A DNA stretch of 64,000 nt from Amoebidium appalachense (GCA_963693365.1 CAVNZM010000009.1:2232001-2296000); one strand, 5' to 3'; shown: positions 12,126 to 38,709, counted from the stretch's first letter. A program made the numbers and translations. Notes: generated from the letters alone by a model not told the origin.

Positions 12126-13780
12126 ATTGCACTGAAACAGAAAAACGTTTGTGTGCGAGAGATCTGTGGAATCATTATCACTGATGGCGCCAATGGTTCT
12201 GCTTTTGCTCGAAAATGATGTCCAAGGTTGCTGTATGTGCCCAGCTTGCATGCATTGTTGCTTCCCGGATGACAACTGATAGATGATAAACCTACGGTGA
12301 TTGTTTGTAAACTATGAAGTACTAAGTAAGGTGACACCCTCTCTATGTACGTAACTATGTCTGACTGGTAATGCTTTCTCGTGCACGTGATGATAAACAT
12401 TTACATCACCAAGACTTTTCATCATGTCCAACCTAACTCCGACATCGAAGGACCAAAGCCTGAAAACATCATGAAAACTTATTGAGAAACCTTAAAAGGA
12501 GGTGTAGATCCAAAGTACATATGCGTGTATTTAGTCGAGGTCTGTTGATTGAAAAATGCATCCCAATAAGTAATAAAAGTAGACCCCCAATTCCTGCGCT
12601 GTGCGCGGGTGAACCCAAACATTATGTTTCTGACATCCGAGTGAGCTTCACGCTTATTATGGCAAGCTTTGAAACTAAATGAAACGAGATCATAACATAT
12701 CCCCAAATATCTGCCCAAATATCTGGGCTGTGAGTGGCCCAGTGAAAAAACCAAACAAGTGTTTCTGGCATCTGAGATATTAAGTCATCCAGTATCGACA
12801 TGCACCGCTTACCTCCAAAACACAACTGTGAACACCTTCGACGGTACGAAACCTATACAGAAATTTAAAACTTTGCCACAGTGGTTAGATAGCAGGGACA
12901 CACAATCGCATATCGGTACATACCATCAAGGCTATTTCTGTATGTAGCTCAAAAAAAGGGGGGGGGGAGGGGGAGGGGGGGGAGGGGGGGGTTTATTAAA
13001 CAATAAAAAAGTAAGACTATAGCTCGAAAGACCTCCACAAACACCCGCAGCACGACGATATATCATTGATACTGAATTCCGAGTATTGTGGGTTTTGCAA
13101 AGTGGGCGGAGAATCTGATGCTTCAATGGCGTATAATCACTTAACAGAAATATATATACTGCAAGAGCAGAATTATGCAAAAAAGGAGCATTATTTGGCT
13201 CTTAGCATAACTATTCTGCAAAATGTAGCAGAATTATTCCGGTAGAGAATAGATTTATTCTGCTCACGACAGCGTAATAAACCTTCTTCAGCATAACTTC
13301 CGAGGGCCTGCCACAAGTAGCAGAATAATTCTGCTCTTTGCAGAGTAATTCTACTCGGAGCAAGTTGATTTAGTCGGTGTCCACGTGGTTGGGGTCTATA
13401 GCAGACCTTGAAGCTCACTTTTGTCTCGCGTCCACTCCCACCCACCCATACATATAGAAGTGCACACAAACACGCATGCTTGCACCCTCCGTCATTGCCC
13501 TGGCCGATACACTTCAATTTTACACCAATGCTCTTCATGAGACACACGTATATAGATAGGTGAGCTTCCATGTACACGTACAAACATACATCTAGCCGAT
13601 CCTTGTACACAATATTAAATGTGGCGCACTGCGGGGGTCAAGTGATTGTGTGCCTCCCCCTTCCCCTCTACCTCCGTTTCTTTCCTTCAATAGTATCTGT
13701 ATTTCCCCCGCATCCCCCCCCCCCCCCCCCCTCCCCCTCCCCACCCCCTGCCTCCGTTTCTTTCCTTCAATAAATAGTAT

Positions 13781-13811
<31 letters not shown>

Positions 13812-13909
13812 TTCCCTTTTTTTTTTTTTTTTTTTTTTTCCCGTCAGGAGTACTCATAGTATGGGGAGGGAGCTCTGCCCGGGGTGGGGGTGGGGTGGGG
13901 GTGGGGTGT

Positions 13910-13947
<38 letters not shown>

Positions 13948-14914
13948 GGGGGGGGGGGGGGGGTCGGACATTAAAGTTTATTTTTTTTTTTTTTTAATAA
14001 TGACTTTATTGATGTGCTCATAGAAAGTTTATTCTGGGAACACACACAGTGTGTTGGGTATGGTCACGTGCAGCCCTGGCAGTACCCACCAATCAACGAT
14101 AGGGATTGGTATGGTGGTGTTCCTTTCACAGAACGATGATGAATCTGATTCCCAGTCTGATATGTGATTGAAAACAAGATGACAGATCGAGCGAGGTACA
14201 CAAAAAACCGAGTCGAATTTCCAAAGTGTGGGTGTTGACAGGTGATTGTTGCGGTGTGCATAGTGTGTTGATCGAAAAGCAGAACGAGAAAAAATCGAAA
14301 GAGGAATGAAAAAGTCATCATAAGTAAGAATTCGGTGGTTGTGTGTGGAGCGGAAGTGCTGATTGGCTTTTGGAAAGATATCGTGCTGACTGAATAGGGT
14401 ATTTCTTACGAACACAGAAACCAGAAAAAAAAACCGAAATACATGCAAAGAGATGTCGAAGTCCTCTTGTGAACCCAAAAAAAAAAAAAAAAAAAAACGA
14501 TGAAAAGTGCAACCAAGAATAGGCAGTTCGATTTGATTGGTTTTTCAAAGATGACACCGAAAACAAACGCAAAAAGGTTTTGACGTCACAAGGGTGAGTG
14601 GTGGAAAAAGGGAACGGCACGAACATGTTGATCAGATGGAAACACCAGTACGTTAGAAAGAGTGATTTTCTCGGCCCACCCACAATAGGTAAAACTCGAA
14701 AGTCTGTTTCGCAAAGTATAATGTGATGATTGGATCGGTTTGATAATTGGATCTAGACCTTAGCAGGCTTGAAAAAGACCAGTGTGATATACTTTTTCTG
14801 TTTGAATGAAGTTTGGGAGTTTCTGAGCGGCTAGATATGATGACGCATCATTCTGATTGGAGTTGATTGATAGGATATCTGAAAGTGCACACACACAGCA
14901 CGAAGCAGGCACGG
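12126..14914. other. Gene-free interval with homopolymers and AGCAGAATTAT repeats
   Basis: G-tract 12959–12991; C-tracts 13711–13732 and 13783–13811; T-run 13818–13839; G-tract 13911–13963; A-run 14479–14498. Between 13166 and 13356 the motif AGCAGAATTATTC recurs in direct and inverted forms. I find no exon or RNA gene here. Confidence 0.6.
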
Positions 14915-15228
14915 TTAGTCGTGGGCCCCGGGCCTGCAGTCAGGGCGGTGGGTGGGCCAGTGGTCCTTCTGGCACCTTCTGCCGCAGTAGGCCACCCGCT
15001 GGCAGCCCCCACAGCGCTGCAGCCGGCCGGCATCTTTGGCCCCCCGCAGGCACTGTGCGCACCGCCGCCCGGCAGGCAGAAGTTCGGGGTGCAGCTCGTA
15101 GTAGGCACACATCTGCGTGTGAATGTTTGAGTGTGTGTGAGTGTGATTGTGAATGTGAGTGTGTGAGTGTGAGTGGGAGTTTGTGTGTGTGTGCACGCGC
15201 GGACGCGTGTGTGCAAGTGTGTGAGTGC

Positions 15229-15260
<32 letters not shown>

Positions 15261-15480
15261 GGGGGGATATGGTATCATTGGAAGATAAGAAGGCATATGG
15301 GCAGGAAGTGCAGGCAGAGGAATGGTAATGCAAAGAAGTAAATAGATCAGTTGATCTTCATCTGACTCACCTCTGAACAACCTCCCCCCACACACACACA
15401 CACCACACACCCCCTTCCCCCCTTTTGGCACCCGATGACGAACAAAACAACACACATGTGGCACACACACACACACGCAC

Positions 15481-15549
<69 letters not shown>

Positions 15550-16075
15550 TATACACATGTGTACACAAACAACCCAGCCCCAGGCCTAGGGTTCCCCATC
15601 CAACCGCATTCCCTAACCTCCAATCCAGCCCCTTAGCATAATATCCATTATGCAATCTTTTTATCTCTACTTAACCCCACACATAACCAAACTAAGCACT
15701 CCACGCTGAGATACATTTACGGTAACTTACCTGTGCCCTTATTATCCCTCCTTGCCCCTTCCCTACACGTTCAAGCCACTGACTTTTACGTACACACACG
15801 CACACACGCGCACACACACACACACAAAACCAACAGAAACAATAACACAACGATCAGCCACACACACAAGACACACACAATGTCCCCCCTATCTTGCACA
15901 TTCACATCACACATTACCGCAGGACACACTGTGTACACAAACAGGCACACATACATGCACACACACAACACGTGCACACACACACACAGACAGGCACATC
16001 CACCCATGCAATCTCACGTGCAAACCCTTTCAAGCAGTCCCCAACAACGCAGTCTGTGTCTCCACAACCACACTT

Positions 16076-16118
<43 letters not shown>

Positions 16119-16203
16119 AACAACCACAGAAACCTACCTTCTCTTTGCGCCTGGAAGTCCACTGACTGTTTGGAGACAGCGTCACAGCCATCAGGACACT
16201 GGC
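14915..16203 (-). CDS. 3' end of a MYND zinc-finger gene
   Basis: Two exons are supported. Exon 16203–16138 has acceptor CATGCAG and donor AAG|GTAGGT. The last exon, 15112–14915, has acceptor CACGCAG and ends in TAA. Both are in phase 0, giving about 87 residues. The last exon encodes a complete MYND finger: CAQC, then RCGGC, then VAYCGRRCQKDHW, PTH and PDC, in the C-x2-C / C-x2-C / C-x3-C / H-x3-C order. MYND fingers bind proline-rich peptides and usually sit in regulators or chromatin factors. The 5' exons were not found. The first exon is also open in a second frame, so its reading is less sure than the finger. The intron holds (TG)n, (CA)n at 15487–15540 and a G-tract. Confidence 0.6.
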
Positions 16204-16390
16204 CTGCATGAGGGATAGATTTCAAGGTTAGTTCCAATGATTCTATATTATTGTCAACGTGCATAAACGGTGAGGTAAAAGCGGACGGTGGTTATGGAGA
16301 AACGTAAGTGAGAGATGAAATGAAAGCGGGAGGCTTGAAACTCTAAAGATCCAGTTGGGTGTACTTCCCAGTTTCTCCACTCTTCCTCCC

Positions 16391-16426
<36 letters not shown>

Positions 16427-16445
16427 ATGGGTGGGTGCTGCACGT

Positions 16446-16486
<41 letters not shown>

Positions 16487-16967
16487 GGGGGGGGGGGAGG
16501 GAGAGATAAGAGCTGCAGGCAGGGGACGAATCCAAGGGGGAGGAAGGCATATTTGTTGCGTGGGGGGGGGGGGGGGGGGGGGGGGGAGGAGGTTTTAACA
16601 TGTTTTGTGCAGCGCCAACGAAAGCCGACTTGCAGTCTTTCTAACCCCCCGTCTGTGGAACGAATTTTTTTTTTTTTTTTTTTGGGCGCAAGGGGGGGGG
16701 GGGGGGGGGGGGGGGTAGATTGAGAGGTTGGGTTGGTGAATTGAGAGAAGGCTATATCCGATCTCAGATATTAGCCCATATATGGCGCTCAGCTTGATGA
16801 TTTTTTGGCCCAGTCTGAGAGGTTACGTGGTATTATTCGTTTGAAGGAGGCCCAGAGTATTCGGGAACCAAACCTTCATATCACATAATCACAATGGGGC
16901 TTGGCCTCGAAATTCTCGTATTTTCTTGTAACAGCCGGCTGGGTGGATTTTGTGGGTGAGGGGGAAA

Positions 16968-17006
<39 letters not shown>

Positions 17007-17255
17007 TCGCGCCGGCTAGCTCAATGACCTTCATGAATACGTAACTATTTATTCAGGGAGATATGTACTCAACTCCAAAACTTATGTATGTTTCCTTCAG
17101 TGTTTATTTACATCTTAGACTAGCACGAAACTGCTACCACATTCCTTGACATTGAACATACAACCTATATACACAAATACTTCAAAACCAATCTTCGGCC
17201 AATGCATTTCGTATTTGGCGGGTTATTTACACACTGTACCCCCCCCCCCCCCCCC

Positions 17256-17291
<36 letters not shown>

Positions 17292-17496
17292 CACGGCCAT
17301 GGTCACTACCCTGAATCAATTACACATCGGGTAGCATAGAGCGGACAGCTCGCCAGCAATAAAAATGAGAGAGGTGCAAAAAACGGAAATAAAAAAGAAA
17401 AACAGCCGTCTCCACTCTACAATGTGTAACCCCCCCCTATTGACATTCAAAAAAACCAAAAATCCGAAAATGCCTTTAACAAGAAATCATAAACGG

Positions 17497-17548
<52 letters not shown>

Positions 17549-17766
17549 CTAGTGAAAATAAAACCGAACCACATTCATGCGGAAGAACAGTGAGTTCTTG
17601 TGTGTGCACTACGTACAGCACCACGCAGATTTTGCACAAAACTCACACAAAGAGCATGCATCATATGCCGTGCGGAGCCCATCTTCACAGGGGCCCAAGT
17701 CAACCCCACATTCTCCAAGTTTCCACCCAGGCACCTCGCATGGGAATTTCACCTCAGAAGGGGGTG
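16204..17766. repeat. Homopolymer-rich interval between the MYND and Myb–HNH genes
   Basis: Contains (TG)n 16396–16425, G-tracts 16446–16500, 16561–16586, 16692–16715, 16969–17005 and 17500–17548, and a C-run joined to an A-run at 17240–17286. The stretch 17549–17766 is the probable 3' untranslated region of the Myb–HNH gene, read leftwards. Missing 5' exons of the MYND gene may lie in this interval. Confidence 0.5.
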
Positions 17767-27536
<9,770 letters not shown>

Positions 27537-29219
27537 TCCTCAGGTGTGTAAATGGAAAAATGTGTGTGTGAGCATGAGTGCGCGTGTGTGTGTGTATGGG
27601 CGTGCGTGCTTGTCCGGGTGTATGTCTTGGTGTGTGTGTGTGTGAGAGTGTGTGTGCATGCGTGCGAGCACGTGTGCTGGCTGAATGAGCTGAAGAACTT
27701 GGTGTATGTAACCACAACTTGCTGACCAGCAGCTCGCAATTTCCAGTTGTGATAAAAGCATGTAGTATTATGCCTAAAAAAAGGGGAAAGGAAAAAAAAG
27801 ATCTTCGAATGTTGTTGGAACTCAGGCTACAGCAGGCCTTCCGAGAAACGGGCTGTGGCCAACAGCTGGCTACCAGGTTACATGTGTTATTATACCTAAA
27901 AAGAAGAGATCTTCGAATGTTGTTGGGACTCAGGCTACAGCCTAACACGTACTGACGTGTTGCCGCACGTGCGACGTTATACATCTACTCAGGCGGCTTA
28001 AGTAAAAAAAAAAGAAAGAAAGAAAGGAGACACCGCCTCAGTAGGTGGTAGGGCTACAGCAGGCCTTCCGAGAAACGGGCTGTGGCCAACAGCTGGCTAC
28101 CAGGTTACGGTGTGATGGAAGAGAGAAGCAAGATCATGACATTAGATAAGCAAGTCAAGTCAACGTGTCCCACAATGCATTAATCTCTAATTCTCGTCCG
28201 TCGGGCTGCTCTTTGCATGCATACAAACAAACTACAGGTGCATCTCTACTGTTCAGGGTCCACACCAAAAAGAGAGCGCACAGATGTTGATCCCTGCCTG
28301 CCCACAACTTTCAATTACATACCTGCCTCTTGGATCCTCTTGGTTCGACATCTTAAAACACCTTTTGCCTTTACCTACATACTCATTCTTTTATGCTTCT
28401 TCAAATTTCCACGACTCAACCGTTGCCTTTTTAGAAGAAAATCCATGGATTGGGACATCTAATGGGACGAACCGTTTTTTGGTTTACAGAACTTGCGAGA
28501 CCATGAATGAAACAGTGTTCGAATGATCCTGTCATGTGCTTATGTACAACCTGCCAATGAAAGCATAAATAGCACTACACGGCAATAAACAATATGTCAT
28601 CTATAGCTAGCTAATCCGATGTGTTCTGTTCACGTGTTTGCACTGAGGTATGAAAAGGCACGCACAAAACATGCTTTTTTTACAGTGACACCGGCCGGCC
28701 GCCAAATTCGGATGTGCCGCGTAATGATTTGATTGGTTGCCCTGGGATGCAAACGACCGTTGATAATGGCGGGCTTTTTGGTTGGTTCCCATTAGCCATA
28801 CTTGGCAGTCACAACAAACACACACCGGTACATACGTTTTCCGGCATAGCACTGTATGTACACATGTAGGTGCAGAGTTGCAAGTATAGAGTTTTCCTCA
28901 TACACAGCCCGCCTGCCCCCAGCGTGCCTGCAAGATGGTTGCATGAAACCAAGATGCCAGATGAATTTCAATGTCTTGGATCATCCATCAGATCGGACAT
29001 GCATATGGACAAAATGCTCTGGCACCCATGGCCCACCACCACTGCCACCATCACCGGATCCACAAAGCTCACACGGAAATTGAAAAAATAAAAAACTACC
29101 TAAACCACGTTGGGAGGCCGACCATATTGTAGTAACTTAGTTATCCCCTCGAGACAACATTTTCAAACTTGCCAAAAAGATATGGCGGACTTTTGATATC
29201 ATGAACTTTAGTGCGGTAG

Positions 29220-29265
<46 letters not shown>

Positions 29266-29533
29266 TTCCACCCCCCCCCTTCCCCCCCGCCCCGGGGGGC
29301 CAGGCGCAAGGAACGGGCCGGGCGCCTCCCTGCCCTCTTGCACCCTGCCACCGGCTGCCTCTCCCCCCGCCCCTGGCCAACGTAAAACTTTAGATAGTGC
29401 AGATTCAAGCTAGTCGATATTACATCACATTTTTGATAGTAGTATGTGACATGCATACGACGTTGTTTTTTTCGTTAGATATTAGGCAGAATCCCTCCCC
29501 CCCCCCCCCCCCCCCCCCCTCTCCCCCCCCCTC

Positions 29534-29566
<33 letters not shown>

Positions 29567-29689
29567 CTTCCCCCAACAAACCAGCTAAAAGGTTTAAATT
29601 TCACCCACTCAACACACACACTCTCTCCCCCCCCCCCCCCCCCCCCCCCTTCCACCCAACACCACCCCCGCCCCCTCCTCGAGGTCTCC

Positions 29690-29748
<59 letters not shown>

Positions 29749-30541
29749 GCCCCCCGTCCCCTGGCCCTTGAAGTCCGCCGACCAATATCTATTTAGGCTG
29801 CGCGCCCATCTACCCTAATTCCCCCCCTAGACGTAGCCATGTTCATTTAATTAAATTTCTAACACACTGAGGGAGCTGTATGCATTCTGAGCACGTGTCC
29901 AAGGGTCTGACGACACAGAGACTATGTAGCTAGCTACAGAGCAGAAATTTCTGTGCCCAGAATTCGAATATCCAGTCAGCCCGGCCCAGGAAGCCGCGTG
30001 AGGGGCACGGTGAGGCTGGGGGGGAAGTGGGGGTGAAGGGGAGGAAGGGGGTGGAGGGGGTGGGCGGGGGGAGGGGGGGGGGGAATAGGAAAAGGGGGAA
30101 TATGACGGTGAAAGAGTGAGGGGAGGAGGGGGACGGGGGAAGGGGCTAGGAGAATCAAGGGCTCCGCCCCCGGGAATCGGGGGGGGGGGGGGGGGGGGGG
30201 GAGGGGGGAGGGGGGGGAGGGGGGGGGGGGATAAATCAAGTTTCGCAAATATTAAATAATCAAAGCTGCATAGCAGGTGGAGGTTATACTTGGATTTTTC
30301 CGGGCACCCTGCCCTGAGTATTCATAAACCAACACAGGAAGAGTATGTATTTGAAGCAACAAGCTCTACTCTGTTGCGCATAAATCCCCAACAAAAATTT
30401 GGCCCTGTATATAGCCTTATGTCCATTGAAAACAGTGTATTTTCAATTATTATCATCATGCATCAAATCTCTTAGGTTTGACAGGGTAAAACGAAAAACT
30501 GGGTTGCTCATTCAAAGACACTCCAATTTTTTTTCAAGCAC
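27537..30541. other. Spacer with duplicated blocks and C-tracts
   Basis: Between the Myb–HNH start and the SOD stop. A block beginning GATCTTCGAATGTTGTTGG occurs at 27800–27832 and 27909–27940. A 55-base block around CCTTCCGAGAAACGGGC occurs at 27827–27881 and 28053–28108. C-tracts: 29220–29290, 29495–29565, 29628–29650, 29690–29744. G-tracts: 30056–30083 and 30180–30230. No supported exon in 28109–29200. The last 250 bases before 30542 are probably the SOD 3' untranslated region. Confidence 0.55.
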
Positions 30542-33802
<3,261 letters not shown>

Positions 33803-33971
33803 GGTTATAGTCTATACGTGCAAGAGAAAATGACTCACAAAATGTAAAACAGTGTCAATCCAGGAGCCTTTTGCAACGATTAAAAGGAATTGTGAAGCCG
33901 TGGACGGTCACTCGGTTTGAATAACAAGCAGACTGAGAGTCTGATTCTGACTACTTCTGTCAGAGGAGCAA

Positions 33972-33980
33972 GCATTTATA
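33972..33980 (-). promoter_or_regulatory. Possible TATA box of the SOD gene
   Basis: The minus strand reads TATAAATGC about 170 bases upstream of the SOD ATG at 33802. The position suits a TATA element with a leader of roughly 140 bases. No transcript start can be seen from sequence alone. Confidence 0.3.
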
Positions 33981-34443
33981 CCCGAAGGAATAGGACGGTG
34001 GGGATGTTTCCACGCGAAAATGGTGCTCTAGAAGGCAGCCGAATTCATTGGCCATGTGGCTTTCGTTGTCATCTTGACAGCTTGCTCGTGTGACACGTTC
34101 ACGCACCATTTCCGACACGTACGTGTGCAACACTCACATGCATGCACACGAAATCTAATGACCACGGAATGTGCGTTACATCGGGTTTTCTTTGACACGT
34201 GTACAGACGCATGGGCAGAGGAAACACCATGGATATATTGGCCATCTCTGTGTGGTAGATGGTTGTTCATGTGCTTGTGCATGTTTATCGCAATGGCAGG
34301 CATGACTGTGTCCAGTTTCCACGGTACATGCAAAACTCCGTTGGCAACGATGCCCCCCTCCCCCCCCCCCCCCCCCTCCCCTCCCTCCCCCTCCCCCCCC
34401 CCCCCCTCCCTTTCTCCCTCAATGTACCCTCGCCTCCACATCC

Positions 34444-34489
<46 letters not shown>

Positions 34490-35252
34490 ACACGTGCGCG
34501 GTAATAACCTTACACGTCATGAACGCACACGGTGCGCACGCACTCTCACACACCACCACCGATACCGGCGCAACACCCCTTGGTGAAACCACAAAATTTA
34601 AAAGGAGGAGAAAAATTCAATGACATGCACATTCTGTGTAGGGCCCGGGGGTCTGGCCGGGCTGCTCAGTTTTTCGCAGCGTGAATGATCCATGCATGCG
34701 CCTGTGACATGATGGTGCGTGTGTTACATACAGTACGTGACACGTGCACGGCCATATGAGCGGCCCAAGCGCCCATGTGCTACCCATGGCACACGCATGT
34801 CGATAGTAATAGTGCAAAGTCAAATACAGTAACTGTAGTGTCTGAAAGAGATGACAGAGACTACTGTCTATGGACTGTATATGCACACGCTTTCTTGAAT
34901 TCATGAGTAAAACAATTGGGGCTGAACTGATTAGTTTTTACATTTGGCAACCACCGGTCACCACGCGTACATCTGACTGGGCCCAAGGAGGCTGCCCAAG
35001 GGGTGTGGTGGCCAGGGGAATAATGGCACAAATATATACATATCTTGTGTTCAGCGGGGGCATCCATTATTGGGTTTCATGAATATTGTGTGTGGATCCT
35101 CACTCCCAATGTCCCCCCCCCTCCCCCCCCCCCCCTAAAACTAGCTTGCGATGGCTTCTCTCCCGGTAGTATCCCCCCCCCCCCCCCCCAAAAAAAAAAA
35201 ACATCTCTCTTCGGTCTTTTAACCACGAAACACGTGCACACGGACGCACACA

Positions 35253-35296
<44 letters not shown>

Positions 35297-35557
35297 CACA
35301 CGTGCGCGCGCGCAGTATACCTACACACATGTACACACAGACGAACCGTTGATGGCAGCATGCATTAATATATTTCTGACTTGATAGAACTTCACTATGT
35401 GAAAGATTTCGAAAAGAAGTACACGGATAAACCTTACAAGGGAATACATATGGATAACGATAGTAACAAAAAGGCGACGAAAACGGAGTCTATGCACTAC
35501 ACCACCCACCGGTACCGACCATACCTCTAGAAGTCCATGTATTGCTGCCACTCATAC

Positions 35558-35616
<59 letters not shown>

Positions 35617-35728
35617 AAAAAAAAAAAAAAAAACTAGGCACAAAATGGCTTTTCGACTCGGGAGAAAAAAACAAGAACAAAACAAAACACTGCATCTACA
35701 GTAGAAACTAAAGCACATCAAAATCCAG

Positions 35729-35767
<39 letters not shown>

Positions 35768-35788
35768 CCCCCCGCGTTGTTGCCCCTA
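33981..35788. other. Spacer upstream of SOD and downstream of Kelch–MYND
   Basis: C-tracts at 34354–34408, 34445–34475, 35165–35190, 35561–35606 and 35731–35770 (two followed directly by A-runs), and an (ACGC)n tetranucleotide array at about 35241–35297. Open frames on both strands in 34056–34900 lack splice sites or motifs. No gene supported. Confidence 0.5.
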
Positions 35789-37066
35789 TCATTCAGACCC
35801 TTCAACCTTCTTGTGAGCAGGGGGGACACACGATGCCTTGTGTGTAGGCCATGCCTTCTTTTGGCAATTGACAGAACCGAACCGAGCCACCCTACATCTA
35901 CTGCAATGCTTCCACGCGCCAATACTACGACACCATGAACACTCAGACCACACCGGCTCAGACTTAGATACCGCCATTTCCCATACGTCTTGATACACCC
36001 AATCACCGGAGCGCATGAATATCCCGTTATATCCGCCCAATAGGAACGCGCGGCTCCCCTCGTCGTTGATCGACAAAGTACATCCTGCACGCGGCGATGG
36101 TTGCTTGTTGCTTTTTGGCGAATTTAGGTTATACCATGTCGGTGCGTGGTTGTTTCGGCACAAAAGCCTCAATCCCCCATCGAAATACCTGCTCCCAAAG
36201 ACAGACTGACCCGCCACATACACGCTCTCGCTGTATCCGCACACAATGTAGATCGCACGATCGTTCACCACCGCGCATGCCGATTCCGACCTTCCCACAG
36301 GTTTGGTCCCAGACGTATTGACCATTTCCCACTTGTTTTTCTCTGGATCATATTCCCATAAATCGTCCAGCATAATATGTTTCAGCGACCCATCCCCCGC
36401 ATCATAGCCGCCCCCGAAAACATACATTTTCCCCCGAGCGCCCCACGCGCAGTGCAGGTTTCGTGCCCTGGGAGTGGGGCCAGATTGGGTTAAAAGCTCC
36501 CATTTTTCCTTTTTAAAATCATACGCCCACAACTCATTCGTCTCTTCCTGTACCTTGCATGCGTGTTTGCATCTGCCCCCCTTTGGCCAAGACGTGCACG
36601 AACACGAAAGCGGATACGCCTCTGTGCCATCATCAATGAATATCCCCCCAAACACGTACATTTTGTAGCCGATTACCACGGCGGAATGCTCCTTTCTTCT
36701 CCACGGCCTTCCACCCCATTTCCACGGGGGACTCTTCCATTCAAACGTGCGCAAATCCAAACAGTTCCAGTGGTGATGGTCGACTCCTTTGGTTGGTCGA
36801 AAATCATCCTCCCCATAAAGCACCTCTGAATCCCCCCCATACACGTACATGACATCGTTATAAACGACCGCCGAGTGGTTCGCAACGACATATGGTGGTT
36901 TTCCGGTGATTTTGGGAACGGAACCCGTAAGTGTGGCCATGTCGAGCACATAGACGTCGTTGAGTTTCTGGTGTTTTGCTTTGTTGGATTTCCCCATGGT
37001 GTAGCCGCCAAAGACGATGATTTGGTTGTTGTGGGTCACGGCGGAATGGAACATGCGCGGAATCAT
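35789..37066 (-). CDS. Kelch-repeat protein with C-terminal degenerate MYND finger
   Basis: A single exon of 425 codons from the ATG at 37066 (MIPRMFHSAVTHNN) to the stop at 35789. Six Kelch-type strands are visible: NQIIVFGGY, DVMYVYGGD, YKMYVFGGI, GKMYVFGGG, RAIYIVCGY and SRAFLLGGY. They should fold into a β-propeller that binds partner proteins. Between the second and third repeats is a Cys-rich insert (CSCTSWPKGGRCKHAC). The last 50 residues form a MYND finger: CSWC, HCSRC, NCQKKAW, THKASC. The cysteine normally at FC-S-x-x-C is glycine (FGSVNC, near residue 397), so one zinc ligand is lost. The start abuts a (CA)n array in sense orientation with no acceptor in between, so the true 5' end could be lost in the repeat. 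Confidence 0.82.
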   Translation of the reverse strand: MIPRMFHSAVTHNNQIIVFGGYTMGKSNKAKHQKLNDVYVLDMATLTGSVPKITGKPPYVVANHSAVVYNDVMYVYGGDSEVLYGEDDFRPTKGVDHHHWNCLDLRTFEWKSPPWKWGGRPWRRKEHSAVVIGYKMYVFGGIFIDDGTEAYPLSCSCTSWPKGGRCKHACKVQEETNELWAYDFKKEKWELLTQSGPTPRARNLHCAWGARGKMYVFGGGYDAGDGSLKHIMLDDLWEYDPEKNKWEMVNTSGTKPVGRSESACAVVNDRAIYIVCGYSESVYVAGQSVFGSRYFDGGLRLLCRNNHAPTWYNLNSPKSNKQPSPRAGCTLSINDEGSRAFLLGGYNGIFMRSGDWVYQDVWEMAVSKSEPVWSECSWCRSIGAWKHCSRCRVARFGSVNCQKKAWPTHKASCVPPAHKKVEGSE

Positions 37067-37078
37067 TGGTATACCCGG

Positions 37079-37221
<143 letters not shown>

Positions 37222-38109
37222 GTGTGTGGTTGTGTGTGTGTGCGTGTGTACATGTGTGTGTGTGCGCGCGCATGTGTGTGTGTGTGCGTGCGCGCGCCGA
37301 CACACGTGCGTGTGTGCACGTGCATGTGCTTGTGTGTGTGCATGTGTGTGTGCGTGTTTACGCTTTTTTGTCCATGTATGTGTTGGGGGGGGGGGGGGGG
37401 GGAAGGGGGGAGGGGGGGGAGGGGGGAGGGAGGATTCGTGAGTGACCAAAGAAAGCGTGGATGGCAGTGCCCGTGTGATTAAAAGAGTGATGCTAATGGC
37501 GTGCACGCACACACGCTGCTTTGTATGGTCGTTCGAGCAGGTAGAAAAGGGTGTGTGTGTGTGTGTGTCTGCAGGGGGGAGGGGGGGGAGGGGCGCGGGG
37601 GGGGGGGGGGGGGGGGGGGGGGGAGGGGGGGGGAGGGGGAGGGAGGGGAGAGGAGGCCATTTCATGATTATTGTGTGCAATCTCCAACTTTCATGTAAAC
37701 TTTGACATGAATTGTCTCGAGTTGAGATGTAGTTTATTCGGAACGTAAAGTCGCAACAGGGGGCAGGGAAAAAAAAAAAAGAGGTTAACGAAACAGTCTT
37801 GCTGTGTGACATTAAAATGGAAAAAGGTGGGGGGAAAGGCGGGTAGAGAGTGGCCTAAGTATGGGTGGGGATGGTGAGTTCGTGCTGTGTGCGCGCCAGT
37901 GCAAAGGTGTGAATTTATCTTTAATAAACGGCCTAAAAAATCGTTGCAACTATATTCTTTAATCGCAATAAAACAAGATAGAATGTGGCTATTGGTTCTG
38001 TGTCACCGGATATGAACAGAGCAAAGTCAAACTAAAAAACGGACACTCTCAAGAGGCAACTGAAAGGGAAGCAACTAACGGAGCGAAATTAAAAGGGATA
38101 GTGATTTGG

Positions 38110-38152
<43 letters not shown>

Positions 38153-38488
38153 GAGAGAGAGAGAGAGACTGATCATTACTGGAAGTAGGCACACGCACGG
38201 GTGTGTGTGTGTAGAAGGTTGAGGGAGGGAGAAGGTACGACCAGCGGAAAGCCACAAAGTGTAAGAAAGAAGACACCAGAGGGGAGGTAAGAAGGTGGAG
38301 GGCACGTGAGGGGCTGAACACGGGGGGGGAGGGGGGAGAGTGAGGGGTTGGGGCCGGGGGGGGGGGGGGGGGAGGGAGGGAGAAAGGACCCCAGGGAGAG
38401 GGAGATGGGGCCTGCATGTCGCGTAGAGTAATACGAGGTAGAAGAATACTCTTTGCAGAGCACAGTGGTGGTGGTGGTGTGTATGTGT

Positions 38489-38543
<55 letters not shown>

Positions 38544-38709
38544 GAAGAGGGGGAGGAAGAGCGAGGGAGGGGGAGAAGGGGGGGGAAAGGGGGAGAGAAA
38601 GAGCGAGGGGGGGGGGGGGAGGAGAGGGGGGAGGGCGGGGGGGGTTAACCTGGACTGTGTGTTGAGCCCAAATGATTTCACCCTGCTTGGTGCTCAACTT
38701 AGCGCCCAA

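Noticed and set aside
16770-16886. Plus-strand string LDDFLAQSERLRGIIRLKEAQSIR ending in a stop, shown here only as a possible last exon
   Set aside because: No pyrimidine tract before the only available AG and no partner exon on the plus strand nearby; likely chance.
27781-28108. CRISPR-like array
   Set aside because: Only two copies of each block, unequal spacing and a eukaryotic setting; simple duplication explains it.
34056-34904. Open frames of about 95–176 codons on both strands
   Set aside because: They overlap each other on opposite strands, run into C-tract or CA-repeat translation, and show no domain or splice evidence.
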